NCBI GenBank assembly: GCA_024640985.1
Contig: JAHEDY010000003.1
Span: 28,677 to 92,676, forward strand
DNA: 64,000 nt
Direction of reading: 5' to 3'
From: Gammaproteobacteria bacterium
GTDB lineage: Bacteria; Pseudomonadota; Gammaproteobacteria; Pseudomonadales; Litorivicinaceae
Both the position numbers and the translations under genes were made by a program. Below the pieces are notes generated by a model. That model was not told the origin of the DNA and did not search any database. It was given only the letters and a program-made list of their open reading frames with translations. This document shows positions 1-10,095 of this stretch, piece after piece (position 1 is the stretch's first letter; the number at the start of each line of letters is the position of its first letter).

Positions 1-198
1 GAGACCGGGTTCTCGTAAATTCACTCGGCAATCGATCAGTCCAGGGATCAAAAGGCCACCTTGGCCATCGACCACCTGAGCATCCTTGATCGTCGTAGGA
101 TCAACGAAGAGTTCCTTCTCAATACCAATTTCCGTCGCTTGATGAAGGGGGCTATTCGGAGAAAGAATACGAATATTTCGAATGACTACGCCCATCAT
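1..198 (-). CDS. pyrC': Dihydroorotase-like protein PyrC' (non-catalytic type), 5' part only
   Basis: Only the first 66 codons are in the window; the gene runs off the left edge. The N-terminus reads as a dihydroorotase/amidohydrolase start: a small beta domain, then a segment ending [16 protein letters not shown] (about residues 50-65). In active dihydroorotases this strand carries the metal-binding HxH of the DxHxH motif; here the positions read D-C-R-V-N, so both histidines are missing. This matches PyrC' (PyrX) of pseudomonads, a structural partner that assembles with PyrB rather than an enzyme. The ATG at 198 overlaps the pyrB stop as ATGA, which implies translational coupling. A true, active pyrC should exist elsewhere in the genome (inference). 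The later active-site residues cannot be checked here. Confidence 0.85.
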   Translation of the reverse strand, partial: MMGVVIRNIRILSPNSPLHQATEIGIEKELFVDPTTIKDAQVVDGQGGLLIPGLIDCRVNLREPGL

Positions 199-1166
199 TG
201 ACTCTCCTGTTGTGTTGAGAGAGTCATTGCCATGACGGCCATGCGGATGGCAATCCCGTTAGTGACTTGATCCAAGATGACAGCTTGGGGCCCATCAGCC
301 ACTTCATTGGCGATTTCGACACCGCGGTTGATCGGACCTGGGTGCATCACGATGGCGTTGTCGTCGGCGAGTTGGAGACGTGATTCAGTCATTCCGTAGA
401 GGTTGAAGAACTCGCGCTCACTTGGCAGTAGAGCACTGCTCATGCGTTCCTTTTGCAGTCGGAGAAGGACGACCACATCGACGCCATTGAGGCCGTCCTC
501 GATGCGATTGAAACTCTGCACACCGAGGTGCCCGAGATCTCCCGGTAGGAGTGTTCCTGGACCAATCGCGCGAATATCTGGACATCCCATGCCGCGTAAT
601 CCGTGAATCAACGATCGTGCAACACGGGAGTGCTTCAGATCACCGACGATGGCCACCGACAGATTTGCCGGGTCCCCTTTGTGCTTTCGGATGGTCATCA
701 AGTCGAGGAGGGCTTGTGTTGGGTGCGCGTGCGTGCCATCACCGGCATTGATGACAGCAATGTTAGGTGTCACACGATCAGCAATGAAGAAGGGCGCTCC
801 GCCGGCACTGTGCCGAACCACAAACAGGTCGGCCTGCATTGCCTCTAAGTTTTTCAGCGTATCAAACAGGGTTTCGCCTTTGGAGGCCGAACTGGTTCTG
901 ATATCAAGGGTGACCACGTCTGCACTTAAGCGATGGGCTGCAATATCGAAGGTTGTTCGCGTTCGGGTTGAGTTCTCGAAAAATAAATTCACCACTGTTT
1001 TACCGCGGAGGAGTGGCACTTTCTTCACAGGTTGGCCCTGTGATGACAGGAATGTTTCTGCGGTATCAAGAAGTTCGGTGATGAGAGATTGAGGAAGGCC
1101 TTCGGTCGTCAGGAGATGTTTCAATCGTCCGTCTGGTGTGAGCTGGAGCGCAGCTGGACCTTGCAT
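195..1166 (-). CDS. pyrB: Aspartate carbamoyltransferase, catalytic chain
   Basis: Catalyses carbamoyl phosphate + L-aspartate to N-carbamoyl-L-aspartate, the first committed step of pyrimidine synthesis. The 323-aa protein shows the carbamoyl-phosphate loop STRTR (about residues 66-70), SSASKGET (about 92-99), HPTQALLD near 148 and the C-terminal [11 protein letters not shown]. The N-terminal extension before the first domain is typical of the pseudomonad class A enzymes, which form a dodecamer with PyrC'. No pyrI regulatory-chain gene is adjacent. It lies between pyrR (8-bp gap) and pyrC' (4-bp overlap) at the distal end of the metK operon. Confidence 0.97.
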   Translation of the reverse strand: MQGPAALQLTPDGRLKHLLTTEGLPQSLITELLDTAETFLSSQGQPVKKVPLLRGKTVVNLFFENSTRTRTTFDIAAHRLSADVVTLDIRTSSASKGETLFDTLKNLEAMQADLFVVRHSAGGAPFFIADRVTPNIAVINAGDGTHAHPTQALLDLMTIRKHKGDPANLSVAIVGDLKHSRVARSLIHGLRGMGCPDIRAIGPGTLLPGDLGHLGVQSFNRIEDGLNGVDVVVLLRLQKERMSSALLPSEREFFNLYGMTESRLQLADDNAIVMHPGPINRGVEIANEVADGPQAVILDQVTNGIAIRMAVMAMTLSTQQESQ

Positions 1167-1174
1167 GGCGTTCC

Positions 1175-1678
1175 TTATTCCGAGTCCGGGGTCATGAGCA
1201 CTAAAGGCTCAGGTCCGGATAGTTTACACCGGCCAACCCCTTCTTCGCCAAGGGATTCTCCGAGGAAAGTGGGCTCGATGGGTAATTCTCGGCCGCCGCG
1301 ATCAAATAAAATGCCTAAATCGATGCCTCCTGGGCGGCCATAATCAAACAGAACATTGATCGCTGCTCGAATGGTTCGACCCGTGAAAAGCACATCATCA
1401 ATCAGCAGGATGCGTTCTCCATTGAGTTGTTGAGGCATCCGATCAGTTGTCCCGGACCGTTTCAATCCACTGGTTTCGAAATCATCACGATAGAATGAGA
1501 TATCGAGGGTTGCCGGTGGGTCCCAGTGGAGCGCCTCGCAGAGACGGGTGGCTACCCAGGCGCCGCCTGTGTGGATGCCAACAACCAATGGTCGTTCATT
1601 CGCATAGTGTTCTCGCACTTCCGTGATGAGTGTGAGCAGTGCTGCTTCTGTTGCCGTTTGAGATCGGATCTCACGCAT
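1175..1678 (-). CDS. pyrR: PyrR bifunctional pyrimidine regulator / uracil phosphoribosyltransferase
   Basis: 167-aa phosphoribosyltransferase-fold protein. The PRPP-binding signature [17 protein letters not shown] is intact, as is the Thr-Gly-Gly-rich loop [11 protein letters not shown] near the N-terminus. PyrR binds pyr mRNA in Firmicutes; in gammaproteobacteria it sits directly before pyrB, as here, and its regulatory role is less clear. I place the start at the ATG at 1678 because GGGAGA lies just upstream and the sequence then matches family length; the longer reading frame adds 17 unlikely residues. It overlaps the end of ruvX by 8 bp. No anti-terminator hairpin is visible, since the gene lies inside an operon. 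Confidence 0.93.
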   Translation of the reverse strand: MREIRSQTATEAALLTLITEVREHYANERPLVVGIHTGGAWVATRLCEALHWDPPATLDISFYRDDFETSGLKRSGTTDRMPQQLNGERILLIDDVLFTGRTIRAAINVLFDYGRPGGIDLGILFDRGGRELPIEPTFLGESLGEEGVGRCKLSGPEPLVLMTPDSE

Positions 1679-2084
1679 GTTGTTCTCCCAGCCAGCGTTC
1701 GAGTATGACACTCGCCGCTGTTGCATCAAGTTTGCCGTCTTGATCGCCTGCTTTTCCTCGATAGTTCAAGTGCTCACGAGCCTCACGTGTGCTGTGATAT
1801 TCGTTGATAAATTCGACGTGGACACCAAATCGTCCGTGGATGCGTTGACCAAATTTTTTCGCGCGTTCAGCCATTTCACTCATCGATCCGTCATCGTGCA
1901 ACGGAAGACCAACCACCACGACATCAGGCTTCCATTCATCCAAAAGTGCCTGGATGTGCTCCCATTGTGGCGTTCCATCCTTCGCGGAGAGAGCGATTAG
2001 AGGGCTGGCTGTTTTAGTCAGCGTTTGCCCGGTGGCTACCCCAATGCGCGAGAGTCCGTAATCAAACCCAAGGGCCAAGGGCAT
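1671..2084 (-). CDS. ruvX: Putative Holliday junction resolvase / pre-16S rRNA nuclease YqgF
   Basis: 137-aa RNase H-like fold protein. It begins with the family signature LGFDYGLSRIGVATGQ, carrying the first catalytic Asp, and ends with a conserved LDATAASVILERWL that carries the last acidic residue. YqgF is involved in 16S rRNA 5' maturation and was proposed as a resolvase. Its pairing with yqgE is common in gammaproteobacteria. The start codon overlaps the yqgE stop by one base (TAATG), and its end overlaps pyrR by 8 bp, so the three genes are translationally linked. Confidence 0.95.
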   Translation of the reverse strand: MPLALGFDYGLSRIGVATGQTLTKTASPLIALSAKDGTPQWEHIQALLDEWKPDVVVVGLPLHDDGSMSEMAERAKKFGQRIHGRFGVHVEFINEYHSTREAREHLNYRGKAGDQDGKLDATAASVILERWLGEQHA

Positions 2085-2653
2085 TAGGCGTGGCCTGCAC
2101 CTTGTGACAGTTGGATCGGATCGATGCCAAGTTGTGCTAACGCGGCTCGCTGTCGATCAGCGGTTGGAATTTGGAAAATAACATCCGCATCCCAGGGAAC
2201 ATGAATCCAGCTATTGGCCGCCATTTCAGACTCAAGTTGTCCTTCTGACCAGCCTGAGTAACCCAGAATAAAGATGGCATCTCCTTGGTTCAGGGCGTCT
2301 ACAGCCAGCGGTAGGACATCAGGGCTGGACGCGAGAAACAGACCTTCGAGCACTTCGACCACGTCATCCGTGATCGGATGATTGGAGAGTAAGAAGCCAC
2401 GTTGCGGTTCAACCGGACCGCCATTCATCACCGGAATGTCTGGATCCAAATTCGACGCCGCCTCAAGACCGAGTTGTTCGAAGATCTCTTGGACTGAAAA
2501 TTCAGTTGGCTTATTCACAATAAAGCCCATGGCTCCGGTATCACCGTGCTCACACGTTAGTACCAACGAAGACTCAAACACGCCATCCTTGAGATCCGGC
2601 ATGGATACCAAAAACTGGCCGTTAAACTGAGAGTGTCCTGAATCGTCGCTCAT
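2084..2653 (-). CDS. yqgE: YqgE/AlgH family protein (UPF0301)
   Basis: 189-aa UPF0301 protein with the family features FLVSMPDL near the N-terminus, GFIVNKP, a GGPV motif and FILGYSGWSEGQLESE. Function is unknown; the name AlgH comes from an alginate phenotype in Pseudomonas. The start at 2653 (MSDDSG) was chosen over two upstream ATGs because AAAGAGA precedes it and the longer frame would run toward the end of gshB. Neighbours gshB and ruvX are the usual ones for this family. Confidence 0.9.
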   Translation of the reverse strand: MSDDSGHSQFNGQFLVSMPDLKDGVFESSLVLTCEHGDTGAMGFIVNKPTEFSVQEIFEQLGLEAASNLDPDIPVMNGGPVEPQRGFLLSNHPITDDVVEVLEGLFLASSPDVLPLAVDALNQGDAIFILGYSGWSEGQLESEMAANSWIHVPWDADVIFQIPTADRQRAALAQLGIDPIQLSQGAGHA

Positions 2654-2693
2654 GGGGTTGGTCTCTTTCATGACTGCATCCGTTAAGTGTAGC

Positions 2694-3647
2694 TCACTGG
2701 TTAAAAAGTGCTTCGAAAAAGTCGTGTCCAATTCGAGTGTTCGCTTGTGCATCGATCTCTCGAACACAGGTTGGACTGGTGACGTTAATTTCGGTCAGGT
2801 GGCCACCGATAACATCGAGGCCGACGAACAATAATCCGCGTTCGAGTAGGTAAGGGCCGACCGTTTCTGCAATCTCACGCTCTCGATCAGAAATTGGCAT
2901 CACCACACCCCGCCCGCCGGCGGCCAGGTTACCGCGCGTTTCTCCCTGTGATGGAATGCGCGCTAAGACGTGCGAAATCGGTTGTCCGTGAAGAACCAGC
3001 ACCCGACGATCGCCATCAGCGATTTCCGGTCGGTATTCTTGTGCCATGACCAATCGTGATTCGTCGGGTGAGAGCGTTTCAAGGACTGCACCCAGATTCA
3101 ATCCGTCGGCGGTGATTCGGAAAATTCCTGATCCACCCATGCCGTCGAGCGGTTTGAGAATGATGTCGCCGTGCGACTGTTGAAATGCTCGAATATCCTC
3201 ATGTCGTGAGGACACCCAAGTAGTCGGCATGAGTGCACTAAATTCGGTCGCAAAGAGCTTCTCGTTGCAATCGCGGATGGCCTGCGGGTTGTTGACGACA
3301 CGAACGCCTTGTTGCTTGGCGCGCTCAAGGATGTGCGTCCCATAGAGATACTCGCTGTCAAACGGTGGATCAACCCGGATCATGATCACATCCAAATCAC
3401 TCAAAGGTGCTCGGGTTTGCTCCGAGAGCAACGCGAATCCCGTGTTGACACCGTCGGTGACGGTCACGGTTTGCATCATGCCAGTGGCCACACCTTCCAT
3501 TAAGGCCAATCCATTTTTCGGCAGATACACAATCTCATGGCCCAGTGCTTGTGCGGCGAGCATGAGCGCGAAACTGGTGTCTTTGTATGGCTTGATGCTT
3601 TCAATCGGATCCATCCAGAATCCAATGCGCTGTTTTGCTGTTCCCAC
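2694..3647 (-). CDS. gshB: Glutathione synthetase
   Basis: ATP-dependent ligation of glycine to gamma-glutamylcysteine, in the cytosol. The 317-aa length matches E. coli GshB. Seen in the protein: the N-terminal GFWMDPIESI, RVDPPFDSEY, the ATP-grasp segment ILKPLDGMGGSGIF, and the C-terminal GLDVIGGHLTEINVTSPTC. It follows rsmE by 9 bp in the metK operon. This puts glutathione synthesis in the same transcript as the SAM/SAH genes; glutathione is also the likely sulfur acceptor for the SQR and persulfide dioxygenase encoded at 39.9-42.5 kb (inference). Confidence 0.97.
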   Translation of the reverse strand: MGTAKQRIGFWMDPIESIKPYKDTSFALMLAAQALGHEIVYLPKNGLALMEGVATGMMQTVTVTDGVNTGFALLSEQTRAPLSDLDVIMIRVDPPFDSEYLYGTHILERAKQQGVRVVNNPQAIRDCNEKLFATEFSALMPTTWVSSRHEDIRAFQQSHGDIILKPLDGMGGSGIFRITADGLNLGAVLETLSPDESRLVMAQEYRPEIADGDRRVLVLHGQPISHVLARIPSQGETRGNLAAGGRGVVMPISDREREIAETVGPYLLERGLLFVGLDVIGGHLTEINVTSPTCVREIDAQANTRIGHDFFEALFNQ

Positions 3648-3656
3648 GTGTCTTCC

Positions 3657-4364
3657 CTAGTATTGGCCGTACTGCTGTCCGAGCAAAGTGAGTCCGACAA
3701 TCGCTGCCGTCTCCGCTCTCAGTATTCTGGGGCCAAGTGACATCGGTTTCACCTGCTTTTTCAAAAGAGTCTCGACCTCTTCATCACTAAATCCGCCTTC
3801 TGGGCCAATTAATAGCAGAGTAGATTCGAGTGGATCGACTGTTACGGACGTCGTTGCTGGATGGGCCACAACAGTTTGGCTAGTCACCCTGAGGTCGGTT
3901 AATCGAGCCGGTTCAAGCAACTGAGGCAGCCAGTGATTTTCGGATTGTTCGCAGGCATTGACCAATATTTCCTGCCAGTGCCCCCATTTCTTCTGTAGAC
4001 GATCGGCCTTGGGTGGTGAATCGGTGAATTGAGTGATGAGCGGTAAAATGGCAGTGACGCCAAGCTCGGTTGCTTTTTGTAGTGTCCAATCAAAACGGTC
4101 AGATTTGATCAGTGCCATGCCGAGTGTGACGGGAAGTCTTTGGTCGGCGTGTTCTGTTCGATCACGCAGATTGACCACTGTTTGACGTTTATTGATTTCT
4201 GTGATGACCGCGTCAGTAGAGCATCCTTGGCCGTTGAACAGACTCACCCGTTGACCGACTTTTGCCCGTAGCACCCGAGCGAGATAGTGATGATTGCGTT
4301 CTGATAAGACCACCTCGCCTGACGCGTGACTGATTGTGTCCGCATACAGACGAGGCGTTCTCAT
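3657..4364 (-). CDS. rsmE: 16S rRNA (uracil-1498-N3)-methyltransferase
   Basis: 235-aa SPOUT-class SAM-dependent methyltransferase. It has the N-terminal PUA-like region (RTPRLYAD, HHYLARVLRAKVGQ) and the C-terminal knot with LLIGPEGGFSDEE and LGPRILRAETAAI, both diagnostic for RsmE. It methylates U1498 in the decoding centre. The gene lies 2 bp after ahcY, so a SAM-using enzyme, the SAM synthase and the SAH hydrolase share one transcript. Confidence 0.96.
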   Translation of the reverse strand: MRTPRLYADTISHASGEVVLSERNHHYLARVLRAKVGQRVSLFNGQGCSTDAVITEINKRQTVVNLRDRTEHADQRLPVTLGMALIKSDRFDWTLQKATELGVTAILPLITQFTDSPPKADRLQKKWGHWQEILVNACEQSENHWLPQLLEPARLTDLRVTSQTVVAHPATTSVTVDPLESTLLLIGPEGGFSDEEVETLLKKQVKPMSLGPRILRAETAAIVGLTLLGQQYGQY

Positions 4365-4366
4365 GA

Positions 4367-5761
4367 TTAGTACTTGTATGCTTCGGGCTTGAACGGGCCT
4401 TCGACTGACACACCGATGTACTTGGCTTGTTCGGCTGTGAGTTTGGTGATGACGCCGCCAAAGCCCTCAACCATGCAGCGAGCGACTTCTTCGTCGAGCT
4501 GCTTAGGTAGTACTTCAATGCCAATGTGCTTGGCCTTGTCTGCATCATCTAAGTCGGCAAAGCCGCGCTTGTACATTTCGATTTGGGCTAGCACTTGGTT
4601 GGCGAATGAGCCATCCATGATTCGTGATGGGTGACCTGTTGCGTTACCGAGATTCACTAGGCGACCTTCTGCAAGTAGCAGCAAGTAGTCGTCATCAGCA
4701 TCCGAGCGGAACACTTGATGTACTTGCGGTTTGACTTCTTCCCAGCGCCAGTGAGAACGCATGTAGCTGGTGTCGATTTCGTTATCGAAGTGACCGATGT
4801 TGCAGACAATGGCCCCTTTCTTTACGCACTGGAGCATTGCGCTGTCACAGACATCGATGTTACCGGTGGTGGTCACCAGAATATCGGTATCTTCGAGAAG
4901 CCGCATATTCACGTCTTCGACTTGGTTCGTTTTGACGCCGTTGTTGTATGGGCTAACCACCTCAAAACCGTCCATGCAGGCTTGCATGGCGCAAATCGGA
5001 TCTGATTCAGCGATCCGAACAATCATGCCTTCTTGGCGAAGGCTCTGAGCCGAACCTTTACCGACATCACCATAGCCGATGACGAGCGCACGCTTACCGG
5101 ACAACAACATATCCGTACCGCGCTTGATGGCATCGTTTAATGAATGTCGGCAACCATATTTGTTGTCGTTTTTCGCTTTTGTGACGGCGTCATTGACGTT
5201 GATCGCAGGAATCTTCAGCGCGCCGTTTTTCAGCATCTCGACCAGGCGGTGAACACCAGTGGTGGTTTCTTCGGTCACCCCGTGAATGCGAGCGAGCATT
5301 TCGGGATATTTCTCGTGAACCATGGCAGTCAAGTCACCGCCATCGTCCAGCAACATATTGGCGTCCCAAGGTCGGCCATTTTTCAAAATGGTCTGCTCAA
5401 CACACCATTCGCCTTCTTCATTGGTTTGGCCTTTCCAGGCGTAGACCGGGATGCCGGCTGCGACGATGGCCGCTGCAGCTTCATCTTGTGTCGAGAAAAT
5501 ATTACAGGAACTCCAGCGGACTTCAGCGCCGAGAGCAACCAGAGTCTCGATCAGCACAGCTGTCTGAACCGTCATATGGATGCAGCCAATGATTTTGGCC
5601 CCCTTTAGAGGTTGTTCAGCCTGATATTTTTCACGAAGACGCATCAATGCTGGCATTTCGCTTTCTGCCAGACGGATTTCCTTGCGTCCCCACTCTGCCA
5701 GAGACAGATCTTTAATTTTGTAGTCGCCGTTTAATACGTCGGTTGGTAGTGCGCTCATCAT
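4367..5761 (-). CDS. ahcY: S-adenosylhomocysteine hydrolase
   Basis: Hydrolyses S-adenosylhomocysteine to adenosine and homocysteine, removing the product inhibitor of methyltransferases. The 464-aa protein has the NAD-binding loop [13 protein letters not shown], the substrate-site [16 protein letters not shown] and the C-terminal [10 protein letters not shown], all standard. Two adjacent ATGs (5761 and 5758) are possible; AGAGG precedes the first. It starts 17 bp after metK, too little space for an SAH riboswitch, so control probably lies upstream of metK. Confidence 0.98.
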   Translation of the reverse strand: MMSALPTDVLNGDYKIKDLSLAEWGRKEIRLAESEMPALMRLREKYQAEQPLKGAKIIGCIHMTVQTAVLIETLVALGAEVRWSSCNIFSTQDEAAAAIVAAGIPVYAWKGQTNEEGEWCVEQTILKNGRPWDANMLLDDGGDLTAMVHEKYPEMLARIHGVTEETTTGVHRLVEMLKNGALKIPAINVNDAVTKAKNDNKYGCRHSLNDAIKRGTDMLLSGKRALVIGYGDVGKGSAQSLRQEGMIVRIAESDPICAMQACMDGFEVVSPYNNGVKTNQVEDVNMRLLEDTDILVTTTGNIDVCDSAMLQCVKKGAIVCNIGHFDNEIDTSYMRSHWRWEEVKPQVHQVFRSDADDDYLLLLAEGRLVNLGNATGHPSRIMDGSFANQVLAQIEMYKRGFADLDDADKAKHIGIEVLPKQLDEEVARCMVEGFGGVITKLTAEQAKYIGVSVEGPFKPEAYKY

Positions 5762-5778
5762 AGTGCCTCTTCTGTTGA

Positions 5779-6942
5779 TTAGAGTTTCGCGGCCGCGTCA
5801 GCCAATGCCTGTGCGCGGTCCGTGCGCTCCCAAGTGAGATCCAGATCATCGCGACCAAAATGACCATAAGCGGCCGTTGGGCGATAGATCGGGCGATTCA
5901 GATCAAGCATGGTTGAGATTGCTCTCGGGCGCAGGTCAAAGTGCGCGCGGACCAAGTGATCGAGTTGTGCGTTAGTGAATGTTGATGTGCCGAATGTCTC
6001 GACGCGAATGGATGTCGGTTCAGCGACACCGATCGCATAGGACACTTGGACCTCGCAACGATCGGCCAGACCAGCTGCAACTAAATTCTTCGCCACATAA
6101 CGTGCAGCATAGGCTGCTGAGCGATCAACTTTCGATGGATCTTTGCCGGAGAAAGCGCCGCCACCGTGACGCGCCATCCCGCCATAGGTGTCAACAATGA
6201 TTTTACGGCCGGTTAGTCCCGCATCACCCACCGGACCACCGATCACAAAACGCCCGGTTGGATTGATGTGATATTTGGTTTGCTCCGTGAGCCATGCTTC
6301 TGGCAGCACCGGCTGAATGATGTGCTCTTTGACATCGCGCTGGAGTTGCTCGAGAGAGACGTCTTCGTCGTGCTGCGTTGAGAGAACGACTGCGTCAATA
6401 CCGACAATGGTGTCGCCGTCATAAGCGAATGTGACTTGACTCTTCGCATCGGGGCGAAGGTAGGGGAGGTCGCCATTCTTGCGGACTTCTGCTTGACGAC
6501 GAACTAAGGTATGCGAGTAATGGATTGGAGCAGGCATCAGACTGTCGGTTTCGTTGGTCGCGTACCCAAACATCAATCCTTGGTCACCGGCACCTTGCTC
6601 ATGGTTTTCGGTTTGATCAACACCTTGGGCAATGTCTTGTGATTGTTTGCCAATGCCGTTAAGAACTGCACAGGTATTCCCGTCAAACCCGAGTGAGGAG
6701 TGGTCATAGCCGATATCCAGGACCACTTGGCGAATGATGTCTTCGATATCGACCCACGTATCGGTACGGACTTCGCCGGAAACGAGAACTAATCCAGTTT
6801 TGACCATTGTCTCGATGCCGGCGCGGGTGTACTTGTCGTCGGTGATGAGTGCGTCAAGGATCGCATCTGAGATCTGATCTGCCATTTTATCGGGATGGCC
6901 TTCTGATACAGATTCTGAGGTGAAATAGGTCAAATCGGTCAT
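5779..6942 (-). CDS. metK: S-adenosylmethionine synthase
   Basis: Makes SAM from methionine and ATP. The 387-aa protein carries [20 protein letters not shown] near the N-terminus, [12 protein letters not shown] and the P-loop-like [19 protein letters not shown]. It is the first gene of a probable nine-gene minus-strand operon that ends in pyrimidine genes. The upstream region (6943-7093) is shared with the divergent tkt gene and holds an 18-bp palindrome. Confidence 0.98.
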   Translation of the reverse strand: MTDLTYFTSESVSEGHPDKMADQISDAILDALITDDKYTRAGIETMVKTGLVLVSGEVRTDTWVDIEDIIRQVVLDIGYDHSSLGFDGNTCAVLNGIGKQSQDIAQGVDQTENHEQGAGDQGLMFGYATNETDSLMPAPIHYSHTLVRRQAEVRKNGDLPYLRPDAKSQVTFAYDGDTIVGIDAVVLSTQHDEDVSLEQLQRDVKEHIIQPVLPEAWLTEQTKYHINPTGRFVIGGPVGDAGLTGRKIIVDTYGGMARHGGGAFSGKDPSKVDRSAAYAARYVAKNLVAAGLADRCEVQVSYAIGVAEPTSIRVETFGTSTFTNAQLDHLVRAHFDLRPRAISTMLDLNRPIYRPTAAYGHFGRDDLDLTWERTDRAQALADAAAKL

Positions 6943-6979
6943 TACAAGAGTCCTGCGTTCATCAAAACAAACATAATTG

Positions 6980-6997
6980 TATAAAGATATCTTTATA
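6980..6997. promoter_or_regulatory. Perfect 18-bp palindrome, candidate SahR-type operator for metK-ahcY
   Basis: The sequence TATAAAGATATCTTTATA is a perfect palindrome 38-55 bp upstream of the metK start. From memory, ArsR-family SahR regulators of methionine/SAM genes in proteobacteria use an AT-rich palindrome with a GATATC core, which fits both sequence and location. The regulator gene is not in this window. The site could also affect the divergent tkt operon. Confidence 0.65.
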
Positions 6998-7093
6998 TGT
7001 CAATGTCAACGCAAAATCCTACCTTGTGGTTCTTCTCAGGTTTCATAACAATGCCTGTTCGAAATTTTTCTGGGTGATTAGAAAGGACGTCAC

Positions 7094-9073
7094 ATGACTG
7101 ACCGCAGGGCGCTTGCCAACGCGATTCGATTTTTGAGTATTGATGCTGTGCAGGCCGCGAATTCAGGGCACCCAGGTGCCCCAATGGGAATGGCTGACAT
7201 TGCCGAAGTGTTGTGGCGAGGTGTGCTGCGTCACAACCCGTCTGATCCACAATGGCCAAATCGTGACCGCTTCATCTTGTCCAATGGTCACGGCTCGATG
7301 TTGATTTATTCGTTGCTCCATCTCACAGGCTATGACGTGACGATCGAGGACCTCAAGTCCTTCCGCCAGCTGCATTCTCGAACCCCAGGACATCCTGAAT
7401 ATGGCTATACCGCTGGCGTTGAGACAACCACTGGGCCCTTAGGTCAGGGGCTGGCCAACGCTGTTGGAATGGCGCTTGCTGAGCGAACGCTTGCAGCACA
7501 ATTTAACCGCGATGATTTCCCAATCGTCGATCATCACACCTATTGTTTCGTGGGTGATGGTTGTTTGATGGAGGGGGTCAGCCACGAGGCGTGCTCGCTC
7601 GCCGGAACCCTTGGCCTTGGACAATTGATCGTCTTTTATGATGACAATGGTATTTCCATTGATGGTGATGTGCGCGGCTGGTTCAGTGATGACACTCCGG
7701 CCCGATTTGAGTCCTATGGCTGGCAAGTGATTCGCGGCGTCGATGGTCACGATGCAACGGAAATTGAAACAGCGCTGAAGACGGCGCGGCAGGAGTCCTC
7801 ACGCCCGACACTGATTTGCTGTCGCACTGTCATCGGTTTTGGCTCTCCGAATCTCGCAGGCAGTGAAAAGACCCACGGGGCGCCCTTGGGGGATGCAGAA
7901 ATTCAAGCGACACGCGAGTCTTTAGGATGGACGCATGGACCCTTCGAGGTTCCTGCTGATATTCGACATGCCTGGGATGCAACAGACGCTGGTGCAAAGG
8001 TGCAAGCCGAATGGGCTCAATTGTTCGCGCGTTATCGCGAGCAGTACCCCGAACTTGCCGCTGAATTTGAGCGCCGGGTTTCCGGTGAGCTTCCCGCAGA
8101 TGCGATGATGACCTTGGATCAAGCCATTCGTCAGACGCAATCGGAGTCCCCAAAGCTTGCGACGCGAAAAGCTTCTCAGAATGCGATCGAAGTCGTTGCG
8201 AAGGTGTTTCCGGAGGTGCTCGGTGGTTCTGCGGATTTGGGCCACTCGAACTTGACCGTTTGGCCTGACTGTCAGGCAAATACTGTGACCAATCCTGGCG
8301 GTAACTACATTCATTATGGGGTTCGGGAGTTTGCCATGTGCGCGCTGATGAACGGTGTTACTTTGCATGGCGGGTTCTTGCCCTTTGGCGGAACCTTCTT
8401 AATTTTCATGGAATATGCGCGAAATGCGGTTCGTATGGCGGCGCTCATGAAGCAGCGCGTCATCTATGTCTTCACCCATGATTCGATCGGTTTGGGCGAA
8501 GACGGCCCGACGCATCAGCCAATCGAGCAACTCGCAAGCCTGCGTGCAACCCCTGGCCTTGAGACTTGGAGGCCTTGTGATACGACAGAAACCTTTGTTG
8601 CCTGGAAAGAAGCAGTGGCCTATCAAGGGCCGACAGCACTTGCCCTTTCGCGTCAGGGATTGGTGAACCAACCACGTGATGACCAGCAGTTGGCTGATAT
8701 CGCTCGTGGCGGTTATGTCTTGAAACTCGAGACTGGCCCTTTGGACCTCATTGTCATCGCGACAGGATCTGAGGTTGAGTTGGCGGTTGCGGCGGCTGAC
8801 AGTCTTGGCAGTGGGGTTCGTGTGGTTTCCATGCCATCGACCAGTCGATTTGACCAACAAGATGCCGGCTATCGTGAGTCGGTTCTACCAAGCGCGTGCG
8901 CAAAACGGTTAGCCATTGAGGCGGGCCATCCTGATGGTTGGTACAAATATGTCGGACTTCAGGGTGCTGTGATTGGTATGCGCACCTTTGGTGAGTCTGG
9001 GCCGGGTGGTGAGGTGATGAAGCATTTCGGTTTTACCGTTGATCATGTCGTTGAAACGGCCAAGGCACTTTAA
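7094..9073 (+). CDS. tkt: Transketolase
   Basis: 659-aa thiamine-diphosphate enzyme that moves two-carbon units between sugar phosphates. Visible features are [18 protein letters not shown] near residue 25, the ThDP/Mg motif [13 protein letters not shown] followed by [29 protein letters not shown] in the pyrimidine-binding domain, and a normal C-terminal domain. It heads a glycolysis/gluconeogenesis operon with the classic pseudomonad order tkt-epd-pgk-fba. An AAAGGA motif precedes the ATG. Confidence 0.98.
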   Translation: MTDRRALANAIRFLSIDAVQAANSGHPGAPMGMADIAEVLWRGVLRHNPSDPQWPNRDRFILSNGHGSMLIYSLLHLTGYDVTIEDLKSFRQLHSRTPGHPEYGYTAGVETTTGPLGQGLANAVGMALAERTLAAQFNRDDFPIVDHHTYCFVGDGCLMEGVSHEACSLAGTLGLGQLIVFYDDNGISIDGDVRGWFSDDTPARFESYGWQVIRGVDGHDATEIETALKTARQESSRPTLICCRTVIGFGSPNLAGSEKTHGAPLGDAEIQATRESLGWTHGPFEVPADIRHAWDATDAGAKVQAEWAQLFARYREQYPELAAEFERRVSGELPADAMMTLDQAIRQTQSESPKLATRKASQNAIEVVAKVFPEVLGGSADLGHSNLTVWPDCQANTVTNPGGNYIHYGVREFAMCALMNGVTLHGGFLPFGGTFLIFMEYARNAVRMAALMKQRVIYVFTHDSIGLGEDGPTHQPIEQLASLRATPGLETWRPCDTTETFVAWKEAVAYQGPTALALSRQGLVNQPRDDQQLADIARGGYVLKLETGPLDLIVIATGSEVELAVAAADSLGSGVRVVSMPSTSRFDQQDAGYRESVLPSACAKRLAIEAGHPDGWYKYVGLQGAVIGMRTFGESGPGGEVMKHFGFTVDHVVETAKAL

Positions 9074-10090
9074 TTGGCTTGGCGTCTGGGAATTAACGGT
9101 TATGGCCGAATTGGTCGGTGTGTGGTTCGCGCGCTGGCCGAACGGGGTCTTTTTGATCGCATCCAACCGGTTTTGATCAATGACCCAGCCGATGCTGAGA
9201 GTCTGGTGCATCTAACCCACTACGATTCGACGCATGGTCGCTCTGAACGGTTGTTTCAGAAAGATCCACACGGCGGTTACTTGCTGAATGGCCGTTCGAT
9301 TGCTTTGACTCAACACCAGTCACCAAGCCAGATTGTCTATCCAGAGACTCCTGTTGATGTGGTCCTCGAGAGTTCCGGACGTTTCGCGAATCGGCAATCT
9401 GCGGATGCGCATCTTTCGCAAGGTGCTCCCCGTGTTCTGATCGGCGCGCCAGGCGGTCCTGATGTCGATTTAACGGTGGTCTATGGATTAAATCATTTGG
9501 CTTTGACGGAGTCCCATCGAGTGATTTCAGCAGCCAGTTGCACCACGAATTGTCTTGCTCTTGGCGTCTTTGGATTGACCCGGTCGGTCTCTATTGAGCG
9601 TGGGTTTTATACGACAATTCATGCAGTGACTAACGATCAGGTATTGATTGATACCGCTCACCGCGATTTAAGGCGCGGTCGATCCGCGCACAGCTCGATG
9701 ATTCCAACAAGTACCAATGCGATTAAGGCGTTGGAGTGGGTTATGCCTGAACTGTCCGGACGCATCCAGGGATTTTCAATGCGCGTCCCGACCCAAAACG
9801 TTTCCTGTGTTGATCTCACGGTCGAGTTCAGTCGCGAGGTGACAGAGACTGAGATCATGGATGCAATGCATCAATGGTCACAAATTCAAGGCGGTCTTTT
9901 TGCTGTGAACGAGGAGCCTTTGGTGTCCATCGATTTTAACCATCATCCGGCATCATCAATCTTTGATGCAACGCAGTTGATGGTGAACGGGCGACTGGTG
10001 AAGTTGCTTTTTTGGTATGACAACGAATGGGGCTACTCCAATCGTGTCATCGATTTACTACTGCATTGGCAGTCCATTTCTAGGGAGTGA
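9074..10090 (+). CDS. epd: GAPDH-family dehydrogenase, probably erythrose-4-phosphate dehydrogenase
   Basis: 338-aa NAD-dependent phosphorylating dehydrogenase. The Rossmann start is [17 protein letters not shown] and the active-site segment is [10 protein letters not shown] with the catalytic Cys. NDQ and DLRRGRS in the middle and [15 protein letters not shown] favour the Epd subgroup, but [11 protein letters not shown] is more GAPDH-like, so glyceraldehyde-3-phosphate activity cannot be excluded. The context between tkt and pgk fits either. The frame opens with TTG immediately after the tkt stop, with AAGG 9-12 nt upstream; no ATG is near the N-terminus, so a TTG start coupled to tkt termination is likely. 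Confidence 0.88.
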   Translation: MAWRLGINGYGRIGRCVVRALAERGLFDRIQPVLINDPADAESLVHLTHYDSTHGRSERLFQKDPHGGYLLNGRSIALTQHQSPSQIVYPETPVDVVLESSGRFANRQSADAHLSQGAPRVLIGAPGGPDVDLTVVYGLNHLALTESHRVISAASCTTNCLALGVFGLTRSVSIERGFYTTIHAVTNDQVLIDTAHRDLRRGRSAHSSMIPTSTNAIKALEWVMPELSGRIQGFSMRVPTQNVSCVDLTVEFSREVTETEIMDAMHQWSQIQGGLFAVNEEPLVSIDFNHHPASSIFDATQLMVNGRLVKLLFWYDNEWGYSNRVIDLLLHWQSISRE

Positions 10091-10095
10091 ATCAA

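Noticed and set aside
5144..5608. 154-codon plus-strand ORF opposite ahcY
   Set aside because: Antisense shadow; the minus-strand ahcY frame is unmistakable.
5762..5778. SAH riboswitch between metK and ahcY
   Set aside because: Only 17 bp separate the genes, too short for the aptamer.
9074..10090. Frame break between tkt and epd because epd lacks an ATG
   Set aside because: The GAPDH-type N-terminus begins right at TTG after the tkt stop and is complete, so a TTG start explains it.
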